A stretch of DNA of 64,000 nucleotides from Glandiceps talaboti (GCF_964340395.1 NC_135563.1:1781501-1845500); one strand, 5' to 3'; counted from the first letter of the stretch, positions 60,601 to 64,000 are shown. The notes: a model not told the origin generated them from the sequence alone. A program made the numbers and translations.

Positions 60601-61361
60601 AAATTATAGACAGTGTTAATCAATGTATTGGTTGGTGAACTAATTATAGACAGTGTTAATCAATGTATTAGTTGGTGAACTAATTATAGACAGTGTTAAT
60701 CAATGTATTGGTTGGTGAACAAGTTATAGACAGTGTTAATCAATGTATTGGTTGGTGAACAAGTTATAGACAGTGTTAATCGATGTATTGGTTGGTGAAC
60801 TAATTATAGACAGTGTTAATCAATGTATTGGTTGGTGAACTAATTATAGACAGTGTTAATCAATGTATTGGTTGGTGAACAAGTTATAGACAGTGTTAAT
60901 CAATGTATTAGTTGGTGAAATAAATATAGACAGTGTTAATCAATGTATTGGTTGGTGAACAAGTTATAGACAGTGTTAATCAATGTATTGGTTGGTGAAC
61001 TAATTATAGACAGTGTTAATCAATGTATTGGTTGGTGAACAAGTTATAGACAGTGTTAATCAATGTATTGGTTGGTGAACAAGTTATAGACAGTGTTAAT
61101 CAATGTATTGGTTGGTGAACAAGTTATAGACAGTGTTAATCGATGTATTGGTTGGTGAACTAATTATAGACAGTGTTAATCAATGTATTGGTTGGTGAAC
61201 TAATTATAGACAGTGTTAATCAATGTATTGGTTGGTGAACAAATAAAAAACAAAGGCATATGTTTTCTCCTTTTTTTTACATCTCACACAAGTCCACGTC
61301 TTATTTGTTTTCAATAATGATTGCTTGCATGATTTCCTACGACTTCCAACTTTAGTGATAT
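5895..61361 (-). CDS. RGS12: RGS12/RGS14-family G-protein regulator, 5'-partial spliced gene
   Basis: Multi-exon gene read on the minus strand. Secure exons in transcript order: 54405-54322, 38608-38587, 34773-34613, 33836-33750, 33549-33403, 31197-30982, 30262-30166, 29548-29501, 28203-28058, 26710-26516, 26371-26298, 21084-20846, 19076-18955, 18638-18347, 7207-5895. A further exon at 61361-61288 is tentative. All junctions are AG/GT and phases match throughout, giving 1080 codons plus stop. Domains in this numbering: RGS about 72-195, RBD1 about 353-425, RBD2 about 440-500, GoLoco about 644-662, PxxP motif about 935-942, C-terminal ITFV. Two RBDs plus one GoLoco define the RGS12/RGS14/loco family; the TFV end matches vertebrate RGS12 better than RGS14. 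Known family role: GAP for Gi-class alpha subunits, Ras/Raf scaffold, guanine-nucleotide dissociation inhibitor. The PDZ/PTB part is not found here. Exon boundaries come from splice consensus and homology, not from transcripts. Confidence 0.93.
7225..10945. repeat. 24-bp minisatellite, about 155 copies, last intron
   Basis: The plus unit is ATTAGACCATGAATACAACC followed by ATCT. The period is a multiple of three and the unit has no stop on minus, giving an uninterrupted frame of (GLIDGCIH)n continuous with the last exon. Variants at His/Asp/Tyr/Ser positions are scattered. Larger blocks are duplicated: segments ending at 8706 and 9162 match over about 100 units of 3 nt, an offset of 456 bp (19 units). 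The array reaches to within 18 nt of the real acceptor. Confidence 0.97.
10946..11490. other. intronic sequence between two arrays
   Basis: Ordinary AT-rich intron sequence; nothing further recognised. Confidence 0.5.
11491..12540. repeat. 34-bp minisatellite, about 31 copies
   Basis: The unit alternates AGTCATATGTAGTGTGTATC with CAGTGTAGTGTAGG or GTGTAGTGTACAC. Two unit types (ending GGC or CAC) are interspersed. The plus strand has no CT dinucleotide until 12522, so the gene's sense strand is AG-free for about 1 kb, though far from any exon. Confidence 0.95.
12564..12606. repeat. poly(T)-poly(G) block
   Basis: A run of about 17 T passes directly into three near-uninterrupted G runs (about 10, 11 and 3) separated by single T. 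The G part could form a quadruplex. Homopolymer length may be unreliable in the assembly. Confidence 0.9.
12640..14066. mobile_element. two related dispersed-repeat copies
   Basis: 12.64-13.25 kb and 13.85-14.07 kb share ordered blocks: CACTACAAATATG or CTACAAATATGAG, GTGCATATGTCCCATAT / GTGCATATGTACCATATG, TATGTCACCATTGT, CAGGTTTGAAA, AGATATTGCAT, then TAGGGGGACTAA / TTGGGGGACTAAA. They are diverged copies of one non-coding element in the same orientation; the second is 5'-truncated. Confidence 0.6.
14067..14730. other. intronic sequence with a CTACA microsatellite
   Basis: Contains (CTACA) repeated about seven times near 14490-14521; otherwise unremarkable. Confidence 0.6.
14732..14857. 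repeat. 40-bp direct repeat, three perfect copies
   Basis: Three head-to-tail identical copies, each containing GTTAATGGGCTTTGTTTTAA and ATCCCAGGTCCTCACATTAG. Identity suggests a recent expansion. Confidence 0.95.
14858..15785. other. intronic sequence with a poly(G) run
   Basis: No gene recognised. A G run of about 19 lies at 15599-15617. Confidence 0.6.
15786..18140. repeat. 33-bp minisatellite, about 71 copies
   Basis: The unit contains CTGTTTTCTAAGCAATACAA followed by CAACTCCTGTCCA. The period is a multiple of three, so an 844-codon frame ([11 protein letters not shown])n on plus and overlapping frames on minus are all open. Some units lack 3 or 6 nt. Openness on both strands argues that the frames are incidental. 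Confidence 0.96.
18347..18638 (-). CDS. RGS12: RGS12-like exon: Ser/Gly-rich linker before GoLoco
   Basis: 292 nt, phase 0 to 1, acceptor GTTGCACAG|AGT, donor GAAG|GTATGA. It reads [19 protein letters not shown], then [15 protein letters not shown] and ends KLSPREAE. The last Glu-Ala-Glu leads into the GoLoco motif of the last exon, matching the DEAEEFF context in RGS12. Between these is polar, probably disordered linker. It is followed by the 11.1-kb last intron. Confidence 0.9.
18955..19076 (-). CDS. RGS12: RGS12-like exon: basic linker after RBD2
   Basis: 122 nt, phase 1 to 0, acceptor ATTGTAG|CTG, donor AAG|GTAAGA. It reads [19 protein letters not shown], then [17 protein letters not shown] and MKPAK. 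RLRKAES suggests a kinase or 14-3-3-type site (inference). No domain is recognised; frame, phase and splice sites support it. Confidence 0.88.
19077..19613. other. intronic sequence
   Basis: No feature recognised between the 19076 acceptor and the dispersed element that starts near 19614. Confidence 0.5.
19614..20663 (+). mobile_element. dispersed repeat family R1, copy 1
   Basis: Begins AAAAATAGCACCAATGGC and ends GCTGTGCTAAAAACC; the ends are imperfect inverted repeats (TAGCAC / GTGCTA). Internally there are three or four diverged modules of about 130 bp, each with TTTGCATATCACTGATGG, TCATGAACAATTCTT, AATTTCAGCC and TTTTGGAATTA-like blocks, then an AC/ACAG-rich stretch before the end. No coding capacity. 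Related copies lie at 31.98, 41.57 and 43.69 kb, all in the same orientation. Confidence 0.75.
20704..20859 (-). repeat. 23-bp array that repeats a 5' splice site
   Basis: On minus the unit is ATGACCAGTATGTAG plus GTAAGTCC: the last 15 nt of the RBD2 exon and the first 8 nt of its intron. Six identical AG|GTAAGTCC donors follow one another at 23-nt spacing from 20845 downward, with a seventh degenerate one (GTAG|GTCAAT) near 20708. Only the first maintains the reading frame; later ones meet an in-frame TAG. Confidence 0.96.
20846..21084 (-). CDS. RGS12: RGS12-like exon: second Ras-binding domain (RBD2)
   Basis: 239 nt, phase 2 to 1, acceptor TTTTTCAG|AGT, donor GTAG|GTAAGT. It reads [19 protein letters not shown], then [12 protein letters not shown] and [15 protein letters not shown]. 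The match to the RGS12 RBD2 is clear: (V/I)-G-(L/V)-K-(A/S)-KP-x-K with V-L-RP and L-(D/E)-GQRV. Its last 15 nt plus the first 8 nt of the intron are the unit of a 23-bp array, so the donor is repeated downstream. Using any later donor adds GKSMTSM and then a stop. Confidence 0.95.
21132..23384. repeat. 40/47-bp minisatellite with a 767-bp higher-order repeat
   Basis: Basic unit ATAATAGGAACTACTGAGTT plus ACACTGTGTTGGGGTATTCT; 47-bp versions carry GGAGTACTCTGTCTTC. The pattern of unit types repeats with offset 767: the GAGTACTCTGTATTCT at 21861 recurs at 22628, and TCTACAATAGGAACTACAGA at 21961 recurs at 22728. A whole block was therefore duplicated after the array formed. It starts about 48 nt from the RBD2-exon acceptor. 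Confidence 0.95.
23385..23715. other. intronic spacer between arrays
   Basis: Unique-looking AT-rich sequence. A short open frame (76 codons) on plus has no family resemblance. Confidence 0.5.
23716..24123. repeat. 43-bp minisatellite, about 9-10 copies
   Basis: Diverged units containing GCCAATGTGTATGGTGAAAT and ATCCCAAGGTCAAAGTTATA. Confidence 0.93.
24216..26106. repeat. 35-bp minisatellite, about 54 copies
   Basis: The unit is AGGTAACCATAACTCTAGAA plus TGGGCAACTGTACAG. The main variation is CTCTAG versus CGCCAG, CACCAG or CTCCAG at one site. The period is not a multiple of three, yet minus-strand frames stay open (VTSVQLPIL...) because the unit lacks stops in all three frames. Confidence 0.97.
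26298..26371 (-). CDS. RGS12: RGS12-like exon: end of RBD1
   Basis: 74 nt, phase 0 to 2, acceptor CACTACAG|TTG, donor TTTAG|GTGAGT. It reads [19 protein letters not shown] and NRVMFR. The pattern aligns with the D-x-x-x-L-x-x-(K/R)-E-(V/L)-x-(L/V)-E-x-R-x-(L/M)-FR end of RBD1 in RGS12. The 144-nt intron between this and the previous exon is the shortest in the window. Confidence 0.93.
26516..26710 (-). CDS. RGS12: RGS12-like exon: first Ras-binding domain (RBD1)
   Basis: 195 nt, phase 0 to 0, acceptor TTGTACAG|TCA, donor GAG|GTCAGT. It reads [19 protein letters not shown], then [16 protein letters not shown] and [10 protein letters not shown]. This is the ubiquitin-like Raf-type RBD: FCRV-x-LPD-x-(S/T)-x-x-V-x-V-x-x-G, then a helix with LCERR. 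In the family this domain contacts Ras or Rap GTPases and MAPK components. The exon carries the first three strands and the helix; the next exon completes the fold. Confidence 0.96.
26711..28057. other. intron with a CA/CAGA microsatellite
   Basis: 1347-nt intron with no coding feature. (CA)n and (CAGACA)n lie at about 27606-27758 and cause short spurious frames on both strands. Confidence 0.75.
28058..28203 (-). CDS. RGS12: RGS12-like exon: Ser-rich linker before RBD1
   Basis: 146 nt, phase 1 to 0, acceptor GTTGCAG|GTGCAG, donor GAG|GTAGGT. It reads [19 protein letters not shown], then RRSSLASGD and VREASESSE. Polar Ser/Glu/Lys linker with an RRSS site that fits a basophilic-kinase motif. 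A second AG lies 6 nt inside the acceptor in the same frame, so two mRNA forms differing by two codons are possible. Low conservation is expected between RGS and RBD. Confidence 0.87.
28242..28473. repeat. about 115-bp direct duplication
   Basis: Two copies beginning AACTACACATGCAGTAAGAT and ending ATATAGGTTGCAAAC. The second lacks the short ACAGCTTTCA stretch present in the first; otherwise they are identical or nearly so. Confidence 0.92.
28566..28979. repeat. 36-bp minisatellite, about 11.5 copies
   Basis: The unit contains ATGAGGAGCCTTTACTATGA and ATCAATGACAAGTGAC. The length is a multiple of three, so spurious frames open on both strands ([12 protein letters not shown] on minus). Confidence 0.95.
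28984..29239. repeat. 20-bp minisatellite, about 13 copies
   Basis: Unit TACCTAG(T/A)TACTAATACCTG. On the gene's strand each unit shows CAG|GTATTAG and TAG|GTA, weak donor look-alikes, in the intron downstream of exon 29501-29548 whose own donor is AAG|GTATGT. Confidence 0.95.
29501..29548 (-). CDS. RGS12: RGS12-like exon: 48-nt Lys-rich linker
   Basis: 48 nt, phase 1 to 1, acceptor TTTTGTAG|GC, donor AAG|GTATGT. With its neighbours it reads [17 protein letters not shown]. Its length is a multiple of three with equal phases at both ends, so it could be a cassette exon. Nothing but phase and basic composition links it to the family. Confidence 0.8.
29665..30118. repeat. 46-bp minisatellite carrying 3' splice-site look-alikes
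   Basis: About 9-10 copies, unit containing CATTATGTCCTGCAATAATA and CAGCACACTTGTCTACAAC. On the sense (minus) strand each unit reads GCTGTATTATTGCAG|GAC, a good acceptor consensus. It sits 140-570 nt upstream of the true acceptor at 29548. Confidence 0.95.
30166..30262 (-). CDS. RGS12: RGS12-like exon: linker with RRKSILPW motif
   Basis: 97 nt, phase 0 to 1, acceptor GAATTGCAG|GAA, donor AGAA|GTAAGT. It reads [19 protein letters not shown] followed by [13 protein letters not shown]. The basic cluster followed by a Trp-containing segment resembles the EKKRK...FSWSR segment of RGS12. The next intron's 46-bp array ends about 48 nt from its donor; the 30-bp array begins about 22 nt from its acceptor. 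Confidence 0.88.
30284..30722. repeat. 30-bp minisatellite carrying 3' splice-site look-alikes
   Basis: About 14 copies of GATATTCT(A/G)TTGATTAGAG plus AGAATAGTGGT. On the sense strand each reads CTATTCTCTCTAATCAACAG or its TAG variant: pyrimidine tract, branch-like CTAAT and YAG together. It lies 75-460 nt upstream of the true acceptor at 30262. Period divisible by three, so a 159-160-codon frame opens on both strands. Confidence 0.96.
30982..31197 (-). CDS. RGS12: RGS12-like exon: end of RGS domain and linker
   Basis: 216 nt, phase 0 to 0, donor AAG|GTGTGT. It begins [19 protein letters not shown], the C-terminal RGS helices; Asp175 and Arg179 of FDSYSR match RGS4 Asp163 and Arg167. It continues [10 protein letters not shown], a close match to RGS12, then a Ser/Thr stretch and a Lys-rich tail ([14 protein letters not shown]). 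A second in-frame acceptor lies 9 nt inside (TTTCAG|ATTTTTCAG|TTG) and would remove Ile-Phe-Gln. Confidence 0.95.
31198..33402. other. 2.2-kb intron with ATT microsatellite and dispersed repeat
   Basis: (ATT)n with periodic ACATT interruptions at about 31728-31848. A truncated R1-family copy runs from about 31983 (AAAAATAGAGCCAATGGCG) to about 32415. A 52-bp direct duplication containing ACTAATAACATGCATATTAA lies at 32098-32194. Otherwise AT-rich sequence and AGACAGAC-type simple repeats near 33231-33312. Confidence 0.75.
33403..33549 (-). CDS. RGS12: RGS12-like exon: RGS domain, middle
   Basis: 147 nt, phase 0 to 0, acceptor TTGTACAG|ATG, donor CAG|GTAATG. It reads [19 protein letters not shown], then [11 protein letters not shown] and DMYDFQQKQ. 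The A-x-x-IY-x-x-(F/L)-x-x-KA-x-x-PVN-(I/L)-D pattern is typical of RGS domains. Asn140 here aligns with the catalytic-site Asn128 of RGS4. Part of a compact RGS exon group whose two flanking introns (200 and 776 nt) carry no minisatellite. Confidence 0.96.
33750..33836 (-). CDS. RGS12: RGS12-like exon: RGS domain, SEEN motif
   Basis: 87 nt, phase 0 to 0, acceptor TTGTAG|GAA, donor GAG|GTAAGT. It reads [19 protein letters not shown] and then [15 protein letters not shown]-x-FW-x-ACE is the near-invariant RGS core; the Glu-Asn pair (residues 99-100 here) contacts switch regions of G-alpha in RGS structures. Key residues are present, so GAP activity is expected. Confidence 0.96.
33837..34612. 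other. 776-nt intron inside the RGS domain
   Basis: No array except (GATTT)n of about five units near 34325-34352. Nothing else recognised. Confidence 0.7.
34613..34773 (-). CDS. RGS12: RGS12-like exon: start of the RGS domain
   Basis: 161 nt, phase 1 to 0. It encodes [15 protein letters not shown], then [16 protein letters not shown] and MGLTCFT. The R-V-x-SWAV-x-FE-x-LL-x-DP signature is the first helix of the RGS fold in the RGS12/14 subgroup. Donor is ACA|GTAAGT. The acceptor reads GACTTTCAG|AGC. A degenerate copy of exon start plus acceptor lies about 56 nt upstream (see separate entry), followed by the 27-bp array. Confidence 0.93.
34755..34855 (-). repeat. duplicated exon start and acceptor
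   Basis: Plus-strand 34755-34797 (exon edge, acceptor and intron start) is repeated in diverged form about 56 nt away at 34811-34853. Both contain AAAGTCAATTTGGAG. The real acceptor reads GACTTTCAG|AGC; the copy reads GACTTTGAG|AGG, having lost the pyrimidine before AG. Confidence 0.85.
34864..38255. repeat. 27-bp minisatellite, about 126 copies
   Basis: The unit is TTAGGTTCTAGTAAGTCCAT plus GTAGTTA, highly homogeneous with a few variants (TATTAGG/TATAAGG, GTAAGTCC/GTATGTCC). The period is a multiple of three and stop-free on minus, giving frames of 827 and 302 codons, (NNYMDLLEP)n, interrupted at about 37364 by an insertion around TTCTTAGCCTAG. It fills most of the 3.8-kb intron between the microexon and the RGS exon. 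Confidence 0.97.
38281..38475 (+). repeat. poly(G) run and purine-rich GA tract
   Basis: A run of about 22 G is followed by roughly 170 bp of GAGAGGGAGAGGGAGGGGT-like sequence with very few pyrimidines. It lies about 110 nt from the microexon donor; the transcript strand is pyrimidine-rich here. Could form triplex or quadruplex DNA (inference). Confidence 0.9.
38587..38608 (-). CDS. RGS12: 22-nt microexon of the RGS12-like gene
   Basis: Acceptor GTTTTCAG|TCC and donor GGAG|GTATGT enclose 22 nt reading SITVSDG plus one base. It enters in phase 0 and leaves in phase 1, exactly what the neighbours need: the next exon supplies AG to complete Glu. The peptide matches the (A/I)TVSDGEL motif that precedes the RGS domain of RGS12. 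The introns on either side are 15.7 kb and 3.8 kb. Skipping it would shift the frame. Confidence 0.8.
38609..38985. other. start of the 15.7-kb intron upstream of the microexon
   Basis: No feature recognised. Confidence 0.5.
38986..39140. repeat. (TATG)n-(TG)n-(TATG)n microsatellite
   Basis: A tract of TATG tetranucleotides interrupted by about 16 TG dinucleotides and by TCTGTCTG. Spurious Cys/Val/Tyr-rich frames occur on both strands. Confidence 0.97.
39141..41340. other. long intron segment without recognised features
   Basis: No exon or element could be supported. A CAGTGCTGGAAACCCCAGG stretch near 40218 looks like a hAT terminus but has no visible partner. Confidence 0.45.
41344..41408. 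mobile_element. solitary 3' end of the 56.5-kb hAT-like family
   Basis: The last 55 or so bases, from CTCAGCAACAATTCCCCCCT through CCTGGGGAGAACACTG, match the right end of the element at 56510-58866 almost perfectly. The matching left end (CAGTGTTCTCC) is not visible nearby, so the copy is truncated or internally deleted beyond recognition. Confidence 0.82.
41573..42716 (+). mobile_element. dispersed repeat family R1, copy 2
   Basis: Starts AAAAATAGCACAAATGGCAT and ends CAGTTGTACTAAAAACT. It shows the same internal modules and order as copy 1, with a longer (AC)n/(ACAG)n tract at 42520-42662 before ATGCCTATAGCGCTACTGAA. Confidence 0.75.
42717..43689. other. intron spacer between R1 copies
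   Basis: AT-rich. A short duplicated AACATCTAGYACTGTGTGGT lies near 42762-42813. Nothing else recognised. Confidence 0.5.
43690..44906 (+). mobile_element. dispersed repeat family R1, copy 3
   Basis: Starts AAAATTGTGCCAATGGCGTT and ends TTCAATTGAGCTAAAAA. Its 5' part is internally amplified: a block of about 115 bp (TGGCTGTTGCTATGGGC...GCATATTTACATACATTTTT) recurs four or five times between 43850 and 44350. Confidence 0.72.
44907..45722. other. intron spacer
   Basis: No feature recognised. Confidence 0.45.
45728..47014. mobile_element. hAT-like non-autonomous DNA transposon, 5-bp TSD
   Basis: Left end CAGGGTTCGTACAC, right end CCGTGCGAACCCTG: inverted ends with few mismatches. Both ends carry multiple TTTTCCAGGG subterminal repeats (three or four on the left, five on the right). 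Flanks are CCATA at 45723-45727 and CCATA at 47015-47019, a perfect 5-bp duplication. At 1287 bp with no transposase-like frame it is non-autonomous. The interior is more CpG-rich than the host intron. Confidence 0.88.
47020..49083. other. intron segment with a weak R1-like fragment
   Basis: 47420-47690 has R1-type phrases (TTTGCATATCA, TTTTGACCAAAAC) but no ends. An odd palindrome GAAACGCAGCGTTTC lies near 48433. No gene recognised. Confidence 0.45.
49643..51365. mobile_element. hAT-like transposon nested in the foldback element
   Basis: Left end CAGGGTTCGACAC, right end TGTCGAACCCTTG. The similarity continues inward: CTATCCCACAGGACTAGTAA on the left against CTATCCCGCGAGTCTAGTAA read from the right. 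The intact opposite arm of the foldback reads TCAGCCATACGTTACAG; here TCAGCCAA precedes and CCATACGTTACAG follows the insertion. This implies target CCATA, decayed on the left. A 23-G run lies at 49971-49993. No transposase recognised. Confidence 0.78.
51598..51626. other. perfect 12-bp hairpin at the foldback centre
   Basis: CATGGAAGTAGA and TCTACTTCCATG separated by GGGGT. It is flanked by further imperfect pairing (GTCCAAG, ATCGGG/CCCCGAT), so it is the tip of a longer stem. Confidence 0.85.
52734..53387. other. intron spacer
   Basis: No feature recognised. Confidence 0.45.
53388..53769. repeat. 31-bp minisatellite, about 12 copies
   Basis: Very homogeneous units of CATCAACATGACTACATAAC plus AACACATTTCT; the only common variant is TTTCTC versus TTTCCC. 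Confidence 0.96.
54095..54261. mobile_element. 167-bp hAT-like MITE, 5-bp TSD
   Basis: Left end CAGTGTTTTTGCTAAGG, right end CCTTAAATAAAACACTG. Flanks ATTAC at 54090-54094 and ATTAC at 54262-54266. Contains three copies of GGGAACCCCGGTA-like sequence. It lies only 60 nt from the donor of exon 54322-54405. Confidence 0.85.
54322..54405 (-). CDS. RGS12: RGS12-like exon: basic linker before the RGS domain
   Basis: 84 nt, phase 0 to 0, acceptor ATGTAG|GAT and donor GAG|GTAAGT. It encodes 28 residues from [17 protein letters not shown] to SQSIE, rich in Lys/Ser. Joined to the next exon it reads SIE-SITVSDGE; the TVSDGE stretch is recognisable in vertebrate RGS12 just before its RGS domain. That match anchors an otherwise low-complexity exon. 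An AG-free 31-bp array fills the intron immediately upstream of its acceptor. Confidence 0.82.
54430..55322. repeat. 31-bp minisatellite, AG-free on the sense strand
   Basis: About 28 units of AAAACAAAGTGATAATGTTT plus GTTGAATGATG, with deletions in some copies. Plus-strand CT is absent from 54408 to 55323, so on the gene's strand no AG occurs for about 916 nt before the acceptor at 54405. Short frames ([15 protein letters not shown]) are incidental. Confidence 0.95.
55326..56205. other. intron spacer with GTTTT microsatellite
   Basis: (GTTTT)n at about 55822-55856; otherwise AT-rich and unassigned. Confidence 0.55.
56206..56509. repeat. 48-bp minisatellite, left part
   Basis: About 6 units containing TATACTGGTGATAGTACATC and CCAATATGTAATGTACCTAT. 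The array is cut at 56510 by a transposon and resumes at 58867. Confidence 0.95.
56510..58866. mobile_element. hAT-like transposon inserted in a minisatellite
   Basis: Left end CAGTGTTCTCCCTG, right end CCTGGGGAGAACACTG. The flanks are CATCC on each side (56505-56509 and 58867-58871); removing the element plus one CATCC restores the minisatellite phrase TAGTACATCCCAATATG exactly. The subterminal region has GCGCCGCGCC on the left and the inverted pair GGAGGGGGGGAAACC / CCCCCCTCC near the right. No transposase recognised in 2357 bp, so non-autonomous or decayed. Confidence 0.9.
58867..59765. repeat. 48-bp minisatellite, right part
   Basis: About 19 units of the same sequence as 56206-56509. 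Unit variants (ACATCCC/ACACCCC/ATACCCC; TATACTGG/TATAATGG) are mixed. Confidence 0.95.
59766..60195. other. intron spacer
   Basis: No feature recognised. Confidence 0.5.
60196..61245. repeat. 40-bp minisatellite, about 26 copies
   Basis: Units of TATAGACAGTGTTAATCAAT plus GTATTGGTTGGTGAACTAAT, alternating between AACTAAT and AACAAGT linkers; a few copies lack TCAA. It ends 42 nt from the donor of the tentative 61288 exon. Confidence 0.96.
61288..61361 (-). CDS. RGS12: tentative exon of the RGS12-like gene
   Basis: Acceptor TTTGTTTGTAG before 61361 and donor TGT|GTGAGA at 61288 delimit 74 nt. It is open only in the frame entered in phase 1, reading [13 protein letters not shown] and on to KTWTC. 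It leaves in phase 0, as the next exon (54405) needs. The peptide is basic, like the linker before the RGS domain in RGS12. The match is by composition only and a 74-nt frame can be open by chance, so the call is tentative. A 40-bp tandem array begins 42 nt beyond the donor. Confidence 0.42.
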
Positions 61362-64000
61362 CTACAAACAAACAATTTAAAAGTTAAAATGCTGTTTACT
61401 TGCTAATTTGTTATATTCTCAGATATATCTAGACACAGACCAAAGAGGTACAGCAACAACAAAATATTGGCAAAACAAATTTGTTGCAAAATGTAGAACT
61501 TTTGAGAAATAAAGTGGTGCTAATGCTAAGTTAGTCATCAAAATGAAACACAGTGACATCAATATGACATTCAGTATGGCTAAACACATCTGACTTGTTC
61601 ATTTTACGAACTTTGGTCGCTTTTTAAAGTTATTTATTTTATGCAAATTACAGTGTGCATTTCAGCACTCAGGTGTAGGGTATCATATCCAGTTCTTACA
61701 GAGTAATTGTTTCTTTACTACTAGACACATTTGGCTATTTGGGGTTTTATGCCTGACTAACATTTGGTCAATTGTTTCTATGAGTTCCACGGACCACAAT
61801 AGATATAGCAGTGAAAAAACCTAGTAGTTAGTTATACTGGAAGAAGGCTTGCAACGGAGCAGGTCTAATCTGGGGATTACATGTACATGTAAGTACAGGG
61901 TGTGACATTGCCATTCGTACCTGAGATTGCTAAAATATGCAAGTCACCCTTAGACACAAATAAACACCGTCTATTTATCATTTGTTGTTTTGGAAGCAAC
62001 TTAACAAACTTATTACTTTTGTTTGTGTTGTCAACTTTCAAGTGATAGTAGGTACATGTAGGTGAAATGTACTTCTCTACTTTTTGTTCAGTGTTCCTGA
62101 AATGTCAAATACAGTAACACATTAAAATTTACATAATTATAAAAACATTTGGCAAAGTTCTTCCTATCATGGGTCTAATGATTTACTGGAAAATATGGCA
62201 AATTTTATTCCACTTGGAAAAAAACAATATAACTCTTCACATATTGAAACAAGTTTGAAGTTTAAATCATCCTTGTGTAAAGACACAAACCTTGAGAATG
62301 ATAGCTAGAAACTGGTAACAACCTCCAGGGCAAACAACTACAAAACCCAACCATACAACCGTTCTCATCTCATTTTGCATTCAAATAGCTAAAAGCCAAA
62401 CAACACAGATCTTTGCCTCCAGGCATCAGCAAATTTACAGCAATGGGCGTGACCAAGATCTTCACAGAAAAACAAAACAAAAAATCCCATACACCATATT
62501 GTATATTTACTTGGTATTTTAATCTGACAATGTCATAATCCACACAAAAATTTTCTGAATTCAAGGAATCTTGTTGAAATTTGTTTTCTCTAATCTAGGT
62601 TTCCCAAAGTAGAGTAATTTTTGGACTACATGTAAACAATAAGGAATCCCTCTCTGAAAGGATTCCTCATTTTGTTACCTGTTTACACCTGTTTAAATCT
62701 TATTTCCTTTCCTTATGCTACAAAGTAAAAAGTAGGGGATAATAAGAATATAGAATCTTAGCTACTATAGTCAGTGTAAATTAGGATGACATGGTGACTG
62801 TATACAATGACAAGATCTACAAGTCAACTACTTACTTACAGTAATCACCAATTAACAACCATTTCAAGGCTATATTTACAATTCACTATTTAACAGTCAA
62901 ATCTGATTTCTGAATTTTCATTTGTGGTAGATGTACGTGTAAATTCTATGGCACGGTTAATGAATGTGGTCTGTATGTTTTAGCCATATTAGAAACAGTT
63001 GGTGTAGTAAAAACAAGAAGTGACATTTGGTTTGGTAAACTTTAACTCATCTAGATTTGTGCATTTATTAAAACTCTACCTTACAGTGTACCCACAACAG
63101 AGCTACATGAATCTTTGGGTAAAGGGGATGACTGGTAGTGGTAGATTCCATACAAAACTTATGAGTCTGTCTTTTTTGTCTGTAGCCTGTAAATTAAGAA
63201 TTTTGAACGGATCTGACAGGCAGTTCAATCTAAACAGAAATACAGGCTGAGAACCAGACAAACTAACAAAGTCAGATTGTAATGACCTTTGTACCTGTAC
63301 CTATACCTGTATGCATTGCATATCTAGATGAACTTGGAGGTTAAAGGTCATGTAAACAGTGGTAACACTGTCCACTGCTTAGCTGGGACTAGTAGTAGTA
63401 GTAGTACAGTTATGATGCATAATATCAACATCAATCTTTGAGAATGTCCCTAGAAACATGGATTCATACAGTTTCTACAATCAATTCCAATACTAAATGT
63501 AAATCTTGATATTAGCCAAGTAGCATTGATGAACACTTTGTCATGCATACTAAATCACTCACTCTAAAGTTTGATGACATCCATTGTTATATTATACATT
63601 GGTGGCTTGTTTCAGTCAAATACACAATATCTCTAGTATATTTAGTATATAGCCACAACAAAGACATGCAATTAATGTAATGTCAAGTCAAAATTAAATT
63701 CAAAAAATTCATATTCTACAAGTTGTATTTTTCTACCATCATCTCTTCCAGTAGTACAACTGGCTAATGACTGGGTTAAGGGGAATTTTTTCTTTGTAAT
63801 AAAACATAACCTAAAACTTTAACTACTTAGCAATACATTTTAGCCAATAATTTGTTTCCTAAACTCAGATACTCCTTGCTGTTGTAAACAATTACAAAAC
63901 TTCATATCTTGAATTTTAACACATGACTTCAAAACATGTATGTATGTCACTAGTCAATATCAATGATTCAATATTGTATTTTATCATGCCAAATATTATA
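61362..64000. other. upstream intron sequence, no exon recognised
   Basis: I looked on the minus strand for exons that could carry PDZ or PTB sequence and found none that could be supported. Short open frames such as the one at 62370-62564 show no family features. No tandem array. Confidence 0.45.

Noticed and set aside
62370-62564. 64-codon minus frame as an upstream exon
   Set aside because: No resemblance to PDZ or PTB domains and no convincing pair of splice sites.

Overview
This is animal nuclear DNA. Real coding sequence occurs only as short pieces on the minus strand, bounded by GT/AG splice sites and separated by long repeat-filled introns. When spliced these pieces read as one gene, an RGS12/RGS14-family (Drosophila loco-like) regulator of heterotrimeric G proteins. 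The window holds the 3' part of it: a basic linker, the RGS domain, two Raf-like Ras-binding domains, one GoLoco motif, a proline-rich tail and a C-terminal ITFV PDZ-ligand-like end. Exons that could encode the N-terminal PDZ and PTB domains are not seen and should lie beyond base 64000. The extreme minisatellite load, arrays that copy exon/intron boundaries, many hAT-like elements and an invertebrate-style SINE suggest a marine invertebrate. A cephalochordate (amphioxus) is my best guess; a hemichordate or mollusc is not excluded.

Layout, low to high coordinate. 1-5578 is intergenic or 3' untranslated DNA with a foldback element (204-477) and a tRNA-derived SINE (about 2144-2488). 5579-5893 is a 15-bp array that begins at the stop codon. 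5895-7207 is the large last exon. 7208-38586 holds exons 3 to 15 (counted from the 5' side) and at least fourteen tandem arrays. The 38609-54321 intron (15.7 kb) carries dispersed repeats and nested DNA transposons. 54322-54405 is the first secure exon, and 61288-61361 is a tentative one upstream of it. 61362-64000 shows no recognisable gene.

The fifteen secure exons chain with matching phases at every junction and total 3243 nt (1080 codons plus stop). This checks the model internally. In the product, the RGS domain would accelerate GTP hydrolysis on G-alpha, the RBDs would bind Ras-family GTPases, and GoLoco would hold G-alpha-GDP.

About 21 kb, one third of the window, is tandem repeat. 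Several arrays carry splice-like signals on the sense strand. A 23-bp array repeats a true 5' splice site six times. A 30-bp and a 46-bp array repeat strong 3' splice-site look-alikes. A 31-bp array keeps about 916 nt upstream of a real acceptor free of AG. Four hAT-like elements with 5-bp target-site duplications can be delimited; one of them split a minisatellite and another split a foldback element.

Most long open frames (1700, 844, 827, 302 codons and so on) are translations of stop-free repeat units, not genes.
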